Part shown: positions 31,782 through 40,624 of the stretch, one piece after another
Numbering within the stretch: position 1 is the stretch's first letter
Layout of the letters: every line of letters begins with the position of its first letter
The notes under the pieces: model-generated
What the model was told of the DNA's origin: nothing
Databases searched by the model: none
What the model saw: the letters and a program-made list of their open reading frames with translations, nothing else
Assembly: GCA_022799035.1 (NCBI GenBank)
Contig: JAAWNQ010000014.1
Span: forward strand, 1 to 50,768
Source of the DNA: Oscillospiraceae bacterium
GTDB lineage: Bacteria > Bacillota > Clostridia > Oscillospirales > Oscillospiraceae
Length of the DNA stretch: 50,768 bases
Direction of reading: 5' to 3'
Translations under genes and position numbers: made by a program

Positions 31782-32765
31782 ATGCTGAGACAATTGCTGC
31801 TCCTGGCTGCCGGGAGCTTTAAGACCATGATCGGCGGACAGGCTCTGATCGAGGGGATCCTGATGATGGGTCCTGACAAGAAGTCTGTCGTAGTTCGAAA
31901 GCCTGACGGGGAACTGGAGATCAAGACAGAGCCGCGGAAGGCGCTGAAGGATAGATATCCCTTTGTGGGGCTGCCCCTGATCCGGGGAGTGGTGAATTTC
32001 GGTTCCTCCATGTATAACGGGGTCACGGCCCTCATGTACTCGGCGGAATTCTACCCCGAGGAGGAACAGGGTGAGGAGGAGCCCTCCAAGCTGGAGCAGT
32101 GGCTGGACAAAAAGCTGGGCAGCGACAAGCTGACCAGTCTGGTCATCACGCTGGCGGTGATGGTGGGCATGGCCTTCTCGGTGGGACTTTTTATCCTTCT
32201 GCCCACCGCCTTGGGGGGCTTGGTGGTCCACTTTTTCCCAGGCTGTCCAGTATGGGGCCGGAATCTGGTGGAGGGATTTTTGAAGGTAGTGATATTCCTT
32301 CTCTATCTGATCCTCTGTTCCAAAATGAAGGACATCCGCCGGACCTTCCAATACCATGGGGCGGAGCACAAGACCATCTTCTGCTATGAGGCGGGGCTTC
32401 CCCTGACGGTGGAGAATGTGCGGAAGCAGCCCAAGCACCACCCTCGCTGCGGTACCAGCTTCCTCTTTGTGGTCATTGTGGTCTCCATTCTGCTGTCCAG
32501 CGTGGTCTTTTCCATTGTGAGGGTGGAGAACACCTTTCTCCGTATGGGGGCCCACCTTCTCATGCTGCCTTTGATCGTCAGCATCACATACGAGTTCAAC
32601 CGCTTTGTGGGAGGTCACGACAACAGCTTCTGCCGCCTGGTCCGCACCCCCGGCATGGCCATCCAGCGCTGGACCACCTTCGAGCCCGACGACAGCATGA
32701 TCGAGGTGGGGATCAAAGCTCTGACCGAGGTCCTCCCCGAGCAAGAGGGAGCGGACAAATGGTAA
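31782..32765 (+). CDS. DUF1385 integral membrane protein
   Basis: 327 residues from ATG 31782 (GAGGAG upstream). The family opening GGQALIEGILMMGP, the YHGAEHK motif and HPRCGTSFLFVVIVVS are diagnostic of DUF1385. Several hydrophobic helices follow. In Firmicutes this gene is commonly found directly before prmC and prfA, as here before prmC; prfA is not in this window. Its function is unknown; the conserved His/Glu/Cys residues suggest metal or ligand binding. Confidence 0.9.
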   Translation: MLRQLLLLAAGSFKTMIGGQALIEGILMMGPDKKSVVVRKPDGELEIKTEPRKALKDRYPFVGLPLIRGVVNFGSSMYNGVTALMYSAEFYPEEEQGEEEPSKLEQWLDKKLGSDKLTSLVITLAVMVGMAFSVGLFILLPTALGGLVVHFFPGCPVWGRNLVEGFLKVVIFLLYLILCSKMKDIRRTFQYHGAEHKTIFCYEAGLPLTVENVRKQPKHHPRCGTSFLFVVIVVSILLSSVVFSIVRVENTFLRMGAHLLMLPLIVSITYEFNRFVGGHDNSFCRLVRTPGMAIQRWTTFEPDDSMIEVGIKALTEVLPEQEGADKW

Positions 32766-32770
32766 GAAAA

Positions 32771-32924
32771 TAAGGGAAAAATGAAAAGTTAAAAGTGAAA
32801 AAGCTATGGGAAAAACCGGATAGAAAAACGGTGAGATCGCCCCCTGCTCTTTGGAGAACATCCCAGGAAAAGAGCCCATGGCCCTTGCCTTTTTCACTTT
32901 TCATTTTTAACTTTTAACTTATTA
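32771..32924. repeat. MITE-like inverted A-rich element
   Basis: The intergenic gap starts with a purine-rich arm (about 32776-32803, AAAAATGAAAAGTTAAAAG...) and ends with its near reverse complement (32888-32920). Inside the arms are imperfect CTATGGG and CCCATGG boxes. A third copy of the arm, in the same orientation as the left one, lies at 43661-43692. No gene lies between the arms. Confidence 0.5.
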
Positions 32925-32937
32925 GCGGGGTGATTCC

Positions 32938-33801
32938 ATGGCGACCACCTACAATAACCTCTATCTGGACGCCCGGCGGAAGCTGAAAGCGGCGGGGATC
33001 TCCTCCGCCCAGCTGGAAGCGCGGGAGATGGTCTGCTATGCCTCCGGGAAGAGCAAGGAGGAGCTGTACCGGGATCTGAGCTTATATGCCTCCGACCAGG
33101 TGGAGAAAACCGTGCTGGACCTGACCTGCCGCCGGCTGGCAGGGGAACCGGTGGCCTATATCATCGGGGAGTGGGAGTTCTATGGTCTCACCTTAGATGT
33201 GACCAGGGAGGTGCTGATCCCCCGGATGGATACCGAGGTCCTGGCCGAGCAGGCCATCCTGGCCGTCCGGGGAGCGGGAGAGGGCTGCCGGGTGCTGGAC
33301 TTGTGTGCCGGAAGCGGCTGCGTGGGTCTGGCGGTGGCCGCCAACGTGCCCGAGTGCCGGGCGGTCCTGGCCGATGTGTCCGAGGGAGCCCTCCGGGTCT
33401 GCCGGCAAAATATTCGCCGCTGCGGCCTCAATGACCGGGTGATCTGCGCCTTCGCCGACGCCAAGCTGCCCCCTCTGCCCGCCCTGTGGGACTTTGATGT
33501 GATCGCCTGCAATCCCCCCTATATTCCCTCCCTGGATATCCTGGAGCTGGATTCCTCGGTGAAGGATTACGAGCCTCATCTGGCCCTGGACGGGGGGGAG
33601 GACGGCCTGGACTTCTACCGGGTGGTCTGCTCCAAGTGGAAGGGGGCCCTCCGGTTGGGCGGCCGTCTCCTTTTTGAGGTGGGGATCGGTCAGGCTCCCG
33701 ATGTGGAGATCCTGCTGGGGCAGAACGGCTTTGAGGATATTCAGACCTTCCCGGACACCCAGGGCATCCTCCGGGTGGTCTCCGGGGCCATCAACGAGTG
33801 A
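32938..33801 (+). CDS. prmC: Peptide-release-factor glutamine methyltransferase PrmC
   Basis: 287 residues, full length. N-terminal helical domain (EAREMVCYASG), then YIIGEWEFYGL, IPRMDTEVL, SAM motif VLDLCAGSGCVGLAVA, and the catalytic NPPYIPS. PrmC methylates the Gln of the GGQ motif in release factors RF1 and RF2 and so supports translation termination. The DUF1385 gene upstream is its usual partner. The MITE-like element separates the two, but no terminator is evident, so they may still share the promoter at 31722. Confidence 0.93.
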   Translation: MATTYNNLYLDARRKLKAAGISSAQLEAREMVCYASGKSKEELYRDLSLYASDQVEKTVLDLTCRRLAGEPVAYIIGEWEFYGLTLDVTREVLIPRMDTEVLAEQAILAVRGAGEGCRVLDLCAGSGCVGLAVAANVPECRAVLADVSEGALRVCRQNIRRCGLNDRVICAFADAKLPPLPALWDFDVIACNPPYIPSLDILELDSSVKDYEPHLALDGGEDGLDFYRVVCSKWKGALRLGGRLLFEVGIGQAPDVEILLGQNGFEDIQTFPDTQGILRVVSGAINE

Positions 33802-33885
33802 CAAAGTCCTATTTATGGGACTGCGGATGAGATAGAATAGACATGTAAAGAGGGTTCCAAGTATTGTGGCGGAGATGGAGGAGCC

Positions 33886-34230
33886 ATGAGGGAAGAAAAG
33901 GTATATCAGATGGAATTTTCCCGGGTCTACCCTCTGCTTTTGAACAAGGTGGAGCGGAAGGGCCGGACCAGGGAGGAGTTGGACGCCGTCATCGGCTGGC
34001 TCACCGGTTATGGTCCGGAGGAGCTGGAGGATCTTTGCCGGAAGGGGATAAGCTACGGCTCCTTTTTTACGGAAGCTCCCCGGCTGAACGGGAACTGGGA
34101 AAAGGTGACCGGCGTAGTCTGCGGGGTCCGTGTGGAGGCCGTTGAGGAGCCTTTGATGCGAAAGATCCGCTGCCTGGATAAGCTGGTGGACGAACTGGCC
34201 CGGGGAAAGCCTCTGGAGAAGATCCTGTGA
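33886..34230 (+). CDS. DUF2200 family protein
   Basis: 114 residues. The pattern VYPLLLNKVERKGRTREELDAVIGWLTGY, the FFTEAPRLN segment and CGVRVEAVEEPLMRKIRCLDKLVDELARGK match the DUF2200 family end to end. Members are small cytoplasmic proteins of unknown function. GGAGGAGCC precedes ATG 33886. It lies 84 bases after prmC and 54 before recA and is probably transcribed separately or read through into recA. Confidence 0.85.
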   Translation: MREEKVYQMEFSRVYPLLLNKVERKGRTREELDAVIGWLTGYGPEELEDLCRKGISYGSFFTEAPRLNGNWEKVTGVVCGVRVEAVEEPLMRKIRCLDKLVDELARGKPLEKIL

Positions 34231-34248
34231 AATTGAGAGACAATATAT

Positions 34249-34267
34249 TATGCGGCGGCGCCGCATA
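34249..34267 (+). promoter_or_regulatory. Hairpin in the recA leader
   Basis: TATGCGGC and GCCGCATA flank a three-base GGC, four bases upstream of the AGGAGG of recA. A possible -10 (TATTAT) overlaps it. No GAAC-N4-GTTC-type LexA box was seen nearby. Confidence 0.45.
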
Positions 34268-34284
34268 CATAGGAGGAAAATGAA

Positions 34285-35436
34285 ATGGCAGAGAAGAAGA
34301 AACCTATGGTCACCCAGCCCGGACAGGCCAGTGATAAGAAGAAGGCTCTGGACACCGCCCTGGCCCAGATCGAGAAGGATTTCGGCAAGGGGGCGGTGAT
34401 GCGCCTGGGGGAGAACTCCCATGTGGTGGTGGAGGCCATCCCCACCGGCTCCCTGGCCCTGGACATGGCCCTGGGGATCGGCGGCGTCCCCAAGGGGCGG
34501 ATCGTGGAGATCTACGGCCCCGAGTCCTCCGGTAAGACCACCCTGGCCCTCCATATCGTGGCCCAGGCCCAGAAGCGGGGGGGCGAGGTGGCCTACATCG
34601 ACGCGGAACACGCTCTGGATCCCGTCTACGCCAGCGCCCTGGGGGTGGATATCGACTCCATGCTCATCTCCCAGCCCGACACCGGCGAGCAGGGCCTGGA
34701 GATCTGTGAGGCCCTGGTCCGCTCCGGCGCCATCGACGTGGTGGTGGTGGACTCGGTGGCCGCCCTGACTCCCCGGGCCGAGATCGAGGGAGACATGGGC
34801 GATACCCATGTGGGCCTGCTGGCCCGGCTCATGTCCCAGGCCCTTCGGAAGCTGGCGGGCGTGATCTCCAAGACCAACTGTATCGTCATCTTCATCAACC
34901 AGCTTCGGGAGAAGGTGGGGGTGGTCTACGGCAACCCGGAGGTCACCACCGGCGGCCGGGCATTGAAGTTCTATTCCTCGGTCCGTATCGATATCCGCCG
35001 GGTGGAGAGCCTGAAAAACGGCTCCGACGTCATCGGCAACCACGTCCGGGCCAAGATCGTGAAGAACAAGGTGGCCCCCCCCTTCCGCCAGGCGGAGTTC
35101 GATATCCTCTTTGGAGAGGGTATTGCCAAGGAGGGGGAGCTGGTGGATATGGCTGTCCAGCTGGGCCTGGTGCAGAAGTCGGGCTCCTGGTTCTCCATGG
35201 GGGAGGTACGCATCGGCCAGGGCCGGGACGCCGCCCGTCAGTATTTGAAGGACAATCCCGATATCGCCGAAAAGCTGGAGGCTGATATCCGGGAGAATGC
35301 CGCTAAGCTGATGCCTGGAAAGCCGGCTCCCCGTACCGCGGCCCCCGCCCCTGTGGCCCCTCCGGCCGCTCCTGCCGCCCGGCCTGTGAGCAGGGCTGTG
35401 GATGTGTCCGCCGAGGACTTTGAGGACGCGGACTAA
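34285..35436 (+). CDS. recA: Recombinase RecA
   Basis: 383 residues. Walker [10 protein letters not shown] (78-86), Walker [10 protein letters not shown], loop L1 region [43 protein letters not shown] and loop L2 are intact. RecA forms filaments on single-stranded DNA for strand exchange and co-activates LexA cleavage. The C-terminal tail after residue 345 is Pro/Ala-rich, longer than usual, with an acidic end (EDFEDAD). AGGAGG precedes ATG 34285. The recX gene starts three bases after its stop, giving the common recA-recX pair. Confidence 0.97.
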   Translation: MAEKKKPMVTQPGQASDKKKALDTALAQIEKDFGKGAVMRLGENSHVVVEAIPTGSLALDMALGIGGVPKGRIVEIYGPESSGKTTLALHIVAQAQKRGGEVAYIDAEHALDPVYASALGVDIDSMLISQPDTGEQGLEICEALVRSGAIDVVVVDSVAALTPRAEIEGDMGDTHVGLLARLMSQALRKLAGVISKTNCIVIFINQLREKVGVVYGNPEVTTGGRALKFYSSVRIDIRRVESLKNGSDVIGNHVRAKIVKNKVAPPFRQAEFDILFGEGIAKEGELVDMAVQLGLVQKSGSWFSMGEVRIGQGRDAARQYLKDNPDIAEKLEADIRENAAKLMPGKPAPRTAAPAPVAPPAAPAARPVSRAVDVSAEDFEDAD

Positions 35437-35439
35437 GCC

Positions 35440-36096
35440 GTGCAGATCGTAAAATTAGAGCCTTCCAAGCATGTGGCGGAGCGGTGGCTGTGCTGGCTGG
35501 AGGACGGTTCCTGCATCCGGGTCACCGAGAGCGAGGTGGTCTCCTTCGCTCTCTATACCGGTATGGTCATCTCTGACGACCTTTACGACCAGCTCACCGC
35601 CGCCGCCGCCCGAAGCGGCGTGCGCAGTAAAGCGCTGGATTATATCTCAGCCCGTCCCATGTCCCGGAAGGAACTGGTGGATAAGCTCACGGCCCCACGA
35701 CCCAAGGGGAAGGACGGCAGGGAGCGTCCTCCCCTTGCCACACCAGAGCAGGCGGCGGAGGCGGCCGACTGGCTGGAGGACCTGGGTTATTTGAACGACG
35801 CTGAATACGCCAAGACCGTGGCCCGGCACTATTCCGCCAAGGGCTACGGGGACAGAAAGCTGAAGGATGAGTTTTTCCGCCGGGGGATCCCCCGCCAGTA
35901 TTGGGAGGCCGCCCTTCGGGAGGCCCAGGAGCCGGAGGAAGGCATTGATGCCTTCCTCCAAAAGCGGTTCCGGGGCCAGATCCCCGACCAGAGGGAGCTG
36001 AAACGGGCCTCCGACGCTCTGGCCCGCCGGGGCTACAACTGGAGCGAGATCCGGGAGGGCCTGAACCGCTACGGAGCTAATATTGAGGAGGAATAG
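35440..36096 (+). CDS. recX: Regulatory protein RecX
   Basis: 218 residues from GTG 35440, three bases after the recA stop. The three-helix repeats typical of RecX are seen: ALDYISARPMSRKELVDKL, DLGYLNDAEYAKTVARHY...GDRKLKDEFFRRGIPRQYWEAAL, and the C-terminal ALARRGYNWSEIREGL. RecX binds within the RecA filament groove and limits its activity. The placement directly behind recA supports the call. A charged insertion (PRPKGKDGRERPP) lengthens the first linker. Confidence 0.9.
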   Translation: MQIVKLEPSKHVAERWLCWLEDGSCIRVTESEVVSFALYTGMVISDDLYDQLTAAAARSGVRSKALDYISARPMSRKELVDKLTAPRPKGKDGRERPPLATPEQAAEAADWLEDLGYLNDAEYAKTVARHYSAKGYGDRKLKDEFFRRGIPRQYWEAALREAQEPEEGIDAFLQKRFRGQIPDQRELKRASDALARRGYNWSEIREGLNRYGANIEEE

Positions 36097-36099
36097 GCC

Positions 36100-36912
36100 A
36101 TGGAGGAACGGGAATACCGGACCCGCCTTGGGACCATCCGTTACTGGGTAAGCCCCGGGGAGGGGATCCCTCTGGTGTTTCTCCCCGGTCTTACCGCGGA
36201 TCACCGGCTTTTTGAAAAGCAGATCGCGGCCTTTGAGGGGAAATATCCCCTTCTGGTCTGGGACGCCCCCGGCCACGGAGCTTCCCGGCCCTTCCGGCTG
36301 GAGTTCTCTCTGGACAGTAAGGCGGTATGGCTCCGGGCCATTCTCCGGCAGGAGGGGCTGGAAAGGCCCATCCTCGTCGGCCAGTCCATGGGGGGCTATG
36401 TGGCCCAGTGCTTTATGGAGCGTTTTCCCGGAACGGTCTCCGGGTTTATCTCCATTGACTCCGCCCCCCTGAAGCGGAAATACATTACGGCGGCGGAGCT
36501 CGGTATGCTCAAGCACACGGGCCTCATCTACCGCCCCTACCCCTGGAAGGCCCTCCGGAAGGCGGGACTGGCCGTGACCACCACCGACTACGGCCGGGAC
36601 CTCATGGTCCGGATGATGGCCGGCTACACCAAAGAGGAGTACGTGGACCTGGCGGTCCACGGCTTCCGTATCCTGGCCCAGGCCATGGAAAAGGACCGGC
36701 CCTACGAGGTGGACTGCCCCTGTCTCCTCCTCTGCGGGGAGGAGGACCGGGCGGGCTCCGCCAAACGCTACAACCGCCGCTGGGCGGAGGGGGAGGGGCT
36801 GCCCCTGGTGTGGATCCCCCAAGCGGGCCACAATTCCAACTGCGACGCTCCCCAGCGGGTGAACGCCCTGATGGAGGATTTTATCCGCCGGAGGCTTACC
36901 GCTTCTATCTGA
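36100..36912 (+). CDS. Alpha/beta hydrolase
   Basis: 270 residues. Catalytic triad candidates are Ser in GQSMGGY (about 95), an Asp in GEEDRAG, and His in PQAGHNSNCD near the C terminus. The oxyanion segment is LPGLTADHR and the classic DAPGHGAS follows. The fold is that of esterases, C-C hydrolases and lactonases; no substrate can be given. GAGGAGG in the end of recX gives its ribosome site and the gap is three bases, so it is in the recA operon. Confidence 0.85.
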   Translation: MEEREYRTRLGTIRYWVSPGEGIPLVFLPGLTADHRLFEKQIAAFEGKYPLLVWDAPGHGASRPFRLEFSLDSKAVWLRAILRQEGLERPILVGQSMGGYVAQCFMERFPGTVSGFISIDSAPLKRKYITAAELGMLKHTGLIYRPYPWKALRKAGLAVTTTDYGRDLMVRMMAGYTKEEYVDLAVHGFRILAQAMEKDRPYEVDCPCLLLCGEEDRAGSAKRYNRRWAEGEGLPLVWIPQAGHNSNCDAPQRVNALMEDFIRRRLTASI

Positions 36913-36931
36913 ACAAAAGGAGACATTCATT

Positions 36932-38251
36932 TTGAAAATCGCCTTTATCTCCCTTGGCTGCTCTAAGAATCTCATCAACACCGAACAGATGATGGCGCTC
37001 TGCCGCGCCGCGGGCCATGAGGTGAGCGGGGAGCCTGAGGGGGCTGATGTAGCCGTCCTCAACACCTGCGGCTTCATAGACGCGGCAAAGAGCGAGGCCA
37101 TTGAGCATATCATCTCCCTGGGGGAACTGAAGCAGGCGGGGAAGCTGAAAAAACTTCTGGTCTGCGGCTGCCTCTCCCAGCGTTACCGGGAGGATATTTT
37201 GGCCGACCTTCCCGAGGTGGACGGCCTTATGGGTACCGGCAGCTACGATGATATCGTCTCCGCTTTGGAGGAGGTGGCAAAGGGAGAGTTCCCCCAACGG
37301 TTTGGGGATATCTCCGCCACCAGCGAGGAGGGGGAGCGGCTTATCACCGGTCCCCAGTACACCGCCTTTCTGAAGATCGCCGAGGGCTGTGACAATTTCT
37401 GCGCCTTCTGTATCATTCCCTACCTCCGGGGCCGCTACCGCAGCCGCCCCATGGACTCGGTGCTCTCCGAGGCTAAGGCTCTGGCCGATTCCGGGGTGAG
37501 GGAGCTGATCCTCATCGCCCAGGATATTGGCCCCTACGGCAAGGATCTGTACGGGGAACGGCGTCTGCCCCAGCTCTTGAAAGAATTATGTAAACTTCCC
37601 TTTCACTGGATCCGGCTCCACTACCTGTATCCCGACCACTTTGACGAGGAGCTGATAGAGGTGATCGCCTCCCAGCCCAAGATCGTCAAATACCTGGATA
37701 TCCCCCTCCAGCACTGCGCCGACCATCTTCTCAAGTCCATGAACCGCTGGGGGACGGAGAAAGAGCTTGCCGCCCTGCTGAAAAACCTGCGGGAGAAGAT
37801 CCCCGGCCTGGTTCTCCGCACCTCCCTGATCTGTGGCCTGCCTGGGGAGACGGAGGAGGATTTTGAGGCCCTGTGCCGCTTCGTCACCGAGACAGGCATT
37901 GAGCGGGCGGGGGTGTTCCAATACTCCCGGGAGGAGGGGACCCGGGCGGCCCAGATGCCGGATCAGGTCCCGGAGGAGATCGCGGCCCAGCGGGTGGAGC
38001 GGCTGGTGGAGCTCCAGTCCGCCGTTCTGGACCGGTACAATGAAAGCCGGCTGGGTACGGTGATGGAGGTCCTCTGCGAGGGCTTTGATCCCCTGATGGG
38101 CAGCTACGCCGGACGGACCTACGCCGACTCGGTGGAGGTGGACGGCCGGGTGTTCTTCACCGCCGCGGGCCTTGTCCCGGCGGGAGAGTTCGTCAACGTC
38201 CGCATCACAGGGGCCGAGGACGGCGACCTGACGGGCGAGATCGAGGAGTGA
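36932..38251 (+). CDS. rimO: Ribosomal protein S12 methylthiotransferase RimO
   Basis: 439 residues from TTG 36932, which follows AAAGGAG. The N-terminal MTTase domain has Cys10, Cys46 and Cys80 for one iron-sulfur cluster. The radical SAM motif is CDNFCAFC (Cys153, 157, 160). SRPMDSVL and the C-terminal TRAM-like segment (GRTYADSVEVDGRVFF) follow. RimO adds methylthio to the conserved Asp of ribosomal protein S12. It is followed four bases later by pgsA, a common Firmicute order. Annotation as RimO rather than MiaB rests on the SLGCSKNLINTE opening. Confidence 0.94.
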   Translation: MKIAFISLGCSKNLINTEQMMALCRAAGHEVSGEPEGADVAVLNTCGFIDAAKSEAIEHIISLGELKQAGKLKKLLVCGCLSQRYREDILADLPEVDGLMGTGSYDDIVSALEEVAKGEFPQRFGDISATSEEGERLITGPQYTAFLKIAEGCDNFCAFCIIPYLRGRYRSRPMDSVLSEAKALADSGVRELILIAQDIGPYGKDLYGERRLPQLLKELCKLPFHWIRLHYLYPDHFDEELIEVIASQPKIVKYLDIPLQHCADHLLKSMNRWGTEKELAALLKNLREKIPGLVLRTSLICGLPGETEEDFEALCRFVTETGIERAGVFQYSREEGTRAAQMPDQVPEEIAAQRVERLVELQSAVLDRYNESRLGTVMEVLCEGFDPLMGSYAGRTYADSVEVDGRVFFTAAGLVPAGEFVNVRITGAEDGDLTGEIEE

Positions 38252-38255
38252 GGAT

Positions 38256-38786
38256 ATGAATACACCCAATAAACTGACCCTTCTCCGGGTACTGATGATC
38301 CCTCTGTTTCTGGGGGTGCTGTACGCGGGCTTTCCGGGGAGCAACTATGTAGCTTTGGTCATCTTTGTGCTGGCAAGTCTTACCGACCTGCTGGATGGCC
38401 ACATCGCCCGGAGCCGGAACCTGGTCACCGACTTTGGAAAATTTATGGACCCCCTGGCGGATAAGGTGCTGGTGGTGACTGCCATGCTCTGGTTTGTGGA
38501 GTGTGGAAAAATGCCCGCCTGGGCGGTGGCTATCGTTATTTTCCGGGAGTTTGCCGTGTCCGGGATGCGGCTCATCGCCGTGGAGGGGGGACGGGTCATC
38601 GCCGCGGGCTGGTCGGGGAAGGTAAAGACCGCCTCTACCATGATTTGCCTGATCCTCATGTTCCTTCCCTTCCTGCCTGGGTGGGTGAACACCGCCTGCG
38701 TCTGGGTTATCGTGGTCACCACCCTCTACTCCGGGGCGGAGTATTTTGTAAAGAACCGGGATGTGTTCGATTGGAGCGAACTGTAA
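38256..38786 (+). CDS. pgsA: CDP-diacylglycerol-glycerol-3-phosphate 3-phosphatidyltransferase
   Basis: 176 residues with four to six hydrophobic segments. The CDP-alcohol phosphotransferase motif DG-x2-AR-x8-G-x3-D-x3-D is exact (LDGHIARS...DFGKFMDPLAD). The opening NTPNKLTLLRVLMIPLFL is typical of PgsA. It makes phosphatidylglycerophosphate in the membrane, the first step to phosphatidylglycerol. It starts four bases after rimO in the recA-recX-hydrolase-rimO-pgsA gene string. Confidence 0.93.
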   Translation: MNTPNKLTLLRVLMIPLFLGVLYAGFPGSNYVALVIFVLASLTDLLDGHIARSRNLVTDFGKFMDPLADKVLVVTAMLWFVECGKMPAWAVAIVIFREFAVSGMRLIAVEGGRVIAAGWSGKVKTASTMICLILMFLPFLPGWVNTACVWVIVVTTLYSGAEYFVKNRDVFDWSEL

Positions 38787-38828
38787 TACAAAAGGAAAAT
38801 GGAGAGGTAGCGGATTTTATAAAGGGAG

Positions 38829-39149
38829 ATGTTGGAAGTGGCTGGGTATAAGGTAAATATCACCGTGTTTAAGGATGCCAAAGGAAAAACCATGAAAGGG
38901 CTCAGCTTTCTCCACTTTTTGGGAGATATCTGTCAAGCCCTTGGTCTGATAACCATTTTGGGTGGTATTGCGTTCATGATGGATGGGAAGCTAAGTCCTC
39001 TGCAGATCGGTATTTTTGTGGTCTTTACCGTTGCCGGCTTTGTGGGCGGGGCTATGATCCATAAGATAGCCAGAAAAAAGGGCCAGGTCCGTTATCTGGA
39101 GTCCTTGGTTGAGATGGAGAACTCACAGGAGGGAACAAAGACTTCCTGA
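38829..39149 (+). CDS. Small membrane protein of unknown function
   Basis: Up to 106 residues with two hydrophobic helices (FLGDICQALGLITILGGIAFMM and IGIFVVFTVAGFVGGAMIHKI). ATG 38829 touches the AAAGGGAG site, so GTG 38838 (nine bases from the site) may be the true start. The codon use is less GC-rich than in neighbouring genes. It lies 42 bases after pgsA. No family is recognised. Confidence 0.65.
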   Translation: MLEVAGYKVNITVFKDAKGKTMKGLSFLHFLGDICQALGLITILGGIAFMMDGKLSPLQIGIFVVFTVAGFVGGAMIHKIARKKGQVRYLESLVEMENSQEGTKTS

Positions 39150-39157
39150 AAGCGAAA

Positions 39158-39195
39158 AGAAGGGGATGGCCATCCAGCCATCCCCTTCTCTTATA
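39158..39195. terminator. Bidirectional terminator between the unknown gene and cysS
   Basis: 13-bp perfect arms (39158-39170 and 39177-39189) lie between the two converging stop codons. On the minus strand a TTCTTTT tract follows. Confidence 0.8.
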
Positions 39196-40600
39196 CCCGT
39201 TTCCAAGTGGTTCCTTCCTTGGTGTCGATCAGCTCGATCCCTTGGGCCTTCAATTCATCCCGGATCCGGTCCGCCTCGGCCCAGTTCTTGGCGGCCTTGG
39301 CCGCTGTCCGCTGGGCGATGAGGGCCTCAATCTCCTCAGCCCTCTCGGCGGGGGCGGCCTCCCTCTCCTTCATGGCGGCGGCGTGTTCCAGCAGCCCCAG
39401 ACCCAGCACCTCATCAAAGCTGGCGATAAGGGCCCGCTTGGTGGCCCCGTTGGTCTCCGCCTTCAGCACATCATAGAGGGCGGTCACCGCCAGGGAGGTG
39501 TTCAGGTCATTGTCCAGAGCCTCCCGGAACTGGGCCTTGTACTGGGTCAGGACAGGTTCCTCCACCTGACCCTCCTCCTCCAGGGCGGCCACCCGGGCGA
39601 TGAGCTTCTCGTAGGTGGCCTTGGCGTTGTCCAGGTTCTCCCAGGAGAAGGTCAACGCCTTCCGGTAGTGGCTCTGGAGGCAGAACAGCCGGTAGCACAG
39701 GGGGTCGTACCCCTTCTCCTCCAGGAGGGAGACAGTCAAAAACTCCCCCTTGGACTTGGACATTTTGCCCCCGGCGGTGTTCAGGTGGTGGACATGGAAC
39801 CAGTGGGAGCACCAGGGATGGCCCAGGCAGCTCTCCGACTGGGCGATCTCGTTGGTGTGGTGGGGGAAGGCGTTGTCGATACCTCCGCAGTGGAGATCCA
39901 GATACTCCCCCAAAAACTTCATAGAGATGCAGGAGCACTCGATATGCCACCCCGGGTAGCCCACCCCCCAGGGGGAATCCCACTTCAGGGCCTGATCCTC
40001 AAATTTGGATTTGGTGAACCAGAGGACGAAATCGTTTTTGTTCCGCTTGTTCACATCCTCCTCCACGCCCTCTCGGACCCCGGTAGCCAGATCCTCGGCG
40101 TCATGGTCGTTGAACACATAATATTTTTCCAGTTTGGAGGTATCAAAATATACATTTCCCCCCGCCAGATAGGCGTAGCCTGTGTCCAGCAGCCGTGTGA
40201 TGACCTGAATGTACTCCGGGATCATCCCCGTGGCGGGCTGGACCACGTCGGGGTAGCGGCAGTTCAGCTTGCCGTAATCGGCGAAGAAGGCGTCGGTGTA
40301 GAACTGGGCGATCTCCATCACCGTCTTGTGCTCCCGCTGGGCCCCCTTCACCATCTTGTCCTCCCCGGTGTCCGCGTCGGAGGAGAGGTGTCCCACGTCG
40401 GTGATGTTCATCACCCGTTTTACCTCATACCCCTCCCACCGCAGGGCCTTCTCCAGCACGTCCTCCATAATGTAGGAGCGCAGGTTTCCGATGTGGGCGA
40501 AGTGGTAGACGGTGGGGCCGCAGGTATACATGGACACCTTTCCCGGCTCGTGGGTCTTAAACTCCTCCTTCTTGTGGGACAGGGAATTGTAAAGCTGCAT
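39191..40600 (-). CDS. cysS: Cysteinyl-tRNA synthetase
   Basis: 469 residues from ATG 40600, eight bases after GGAGG; the upstream in-frame TTG lies within that site. HIGH-type motif is HIGN in TVYHFAHIGNLR and KMSKS is exact. Zinc ligands are the Cys in YTCGPT, Cys in WHIECS, and His in FPHHTNE. It charges tRNA-Cys with cysteine. It lies 24 bases downstream of an unknown membrane-anchored protein, and both are behind a T-box leader with a cysteine specifier, so expression should rise when tRNA-Cys is uncharged. Confidence 0.96.
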   Translation of the reverse strand: MQLYNSLSHKKEEFKTHEPGKVSMYTCGPTVYHFAHIGNLRSYIMEDVLEKALRWEGYEVKRVMNITDVGHLSSDADTGEDKMVKGAQREHKTVMEIAQFYTDAFFADYGKLNCRYPDVVQPATGMIPEYIQVITRLLDTGYAYLAGGNVYFDTSKLEKYYVFNDHDAEDLATGVREGVEEDVNKRNKNDFVLWFTKSKFEDQALKWDSPWGVGYPGWHIECSCISMKFLGEYLDLHCGGIDNAFPHHTNEIAQSESCLGHPWCSHWFHVHHLNTAGGKMSKSKGEFLTVSLLEEKGYDPLCYRLFCLQSHYRKALTFSWENLDNAKATYEKLIARVAALEEEGQVEEPVLTQYKAQFREALDNDLNTSLAVTALYDVLKAETNGATKRALIASFDEVLGLGLLEHAAAMKEREAAPAERAEEIEALIAQRTAAKAAKNWAEADRIRDELKAQGIELIDTKEGTTWKRV

Positions 40601-40624
40601 GGTATTTTCCTCCAATCTCTTGAT

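Noticed and set aside
34231-34284. LexA (SOS) box before recA
   Set aside because: No GAAC-N4-GTTC or similar palindrome was found; only a GC-rich hairpin is there.
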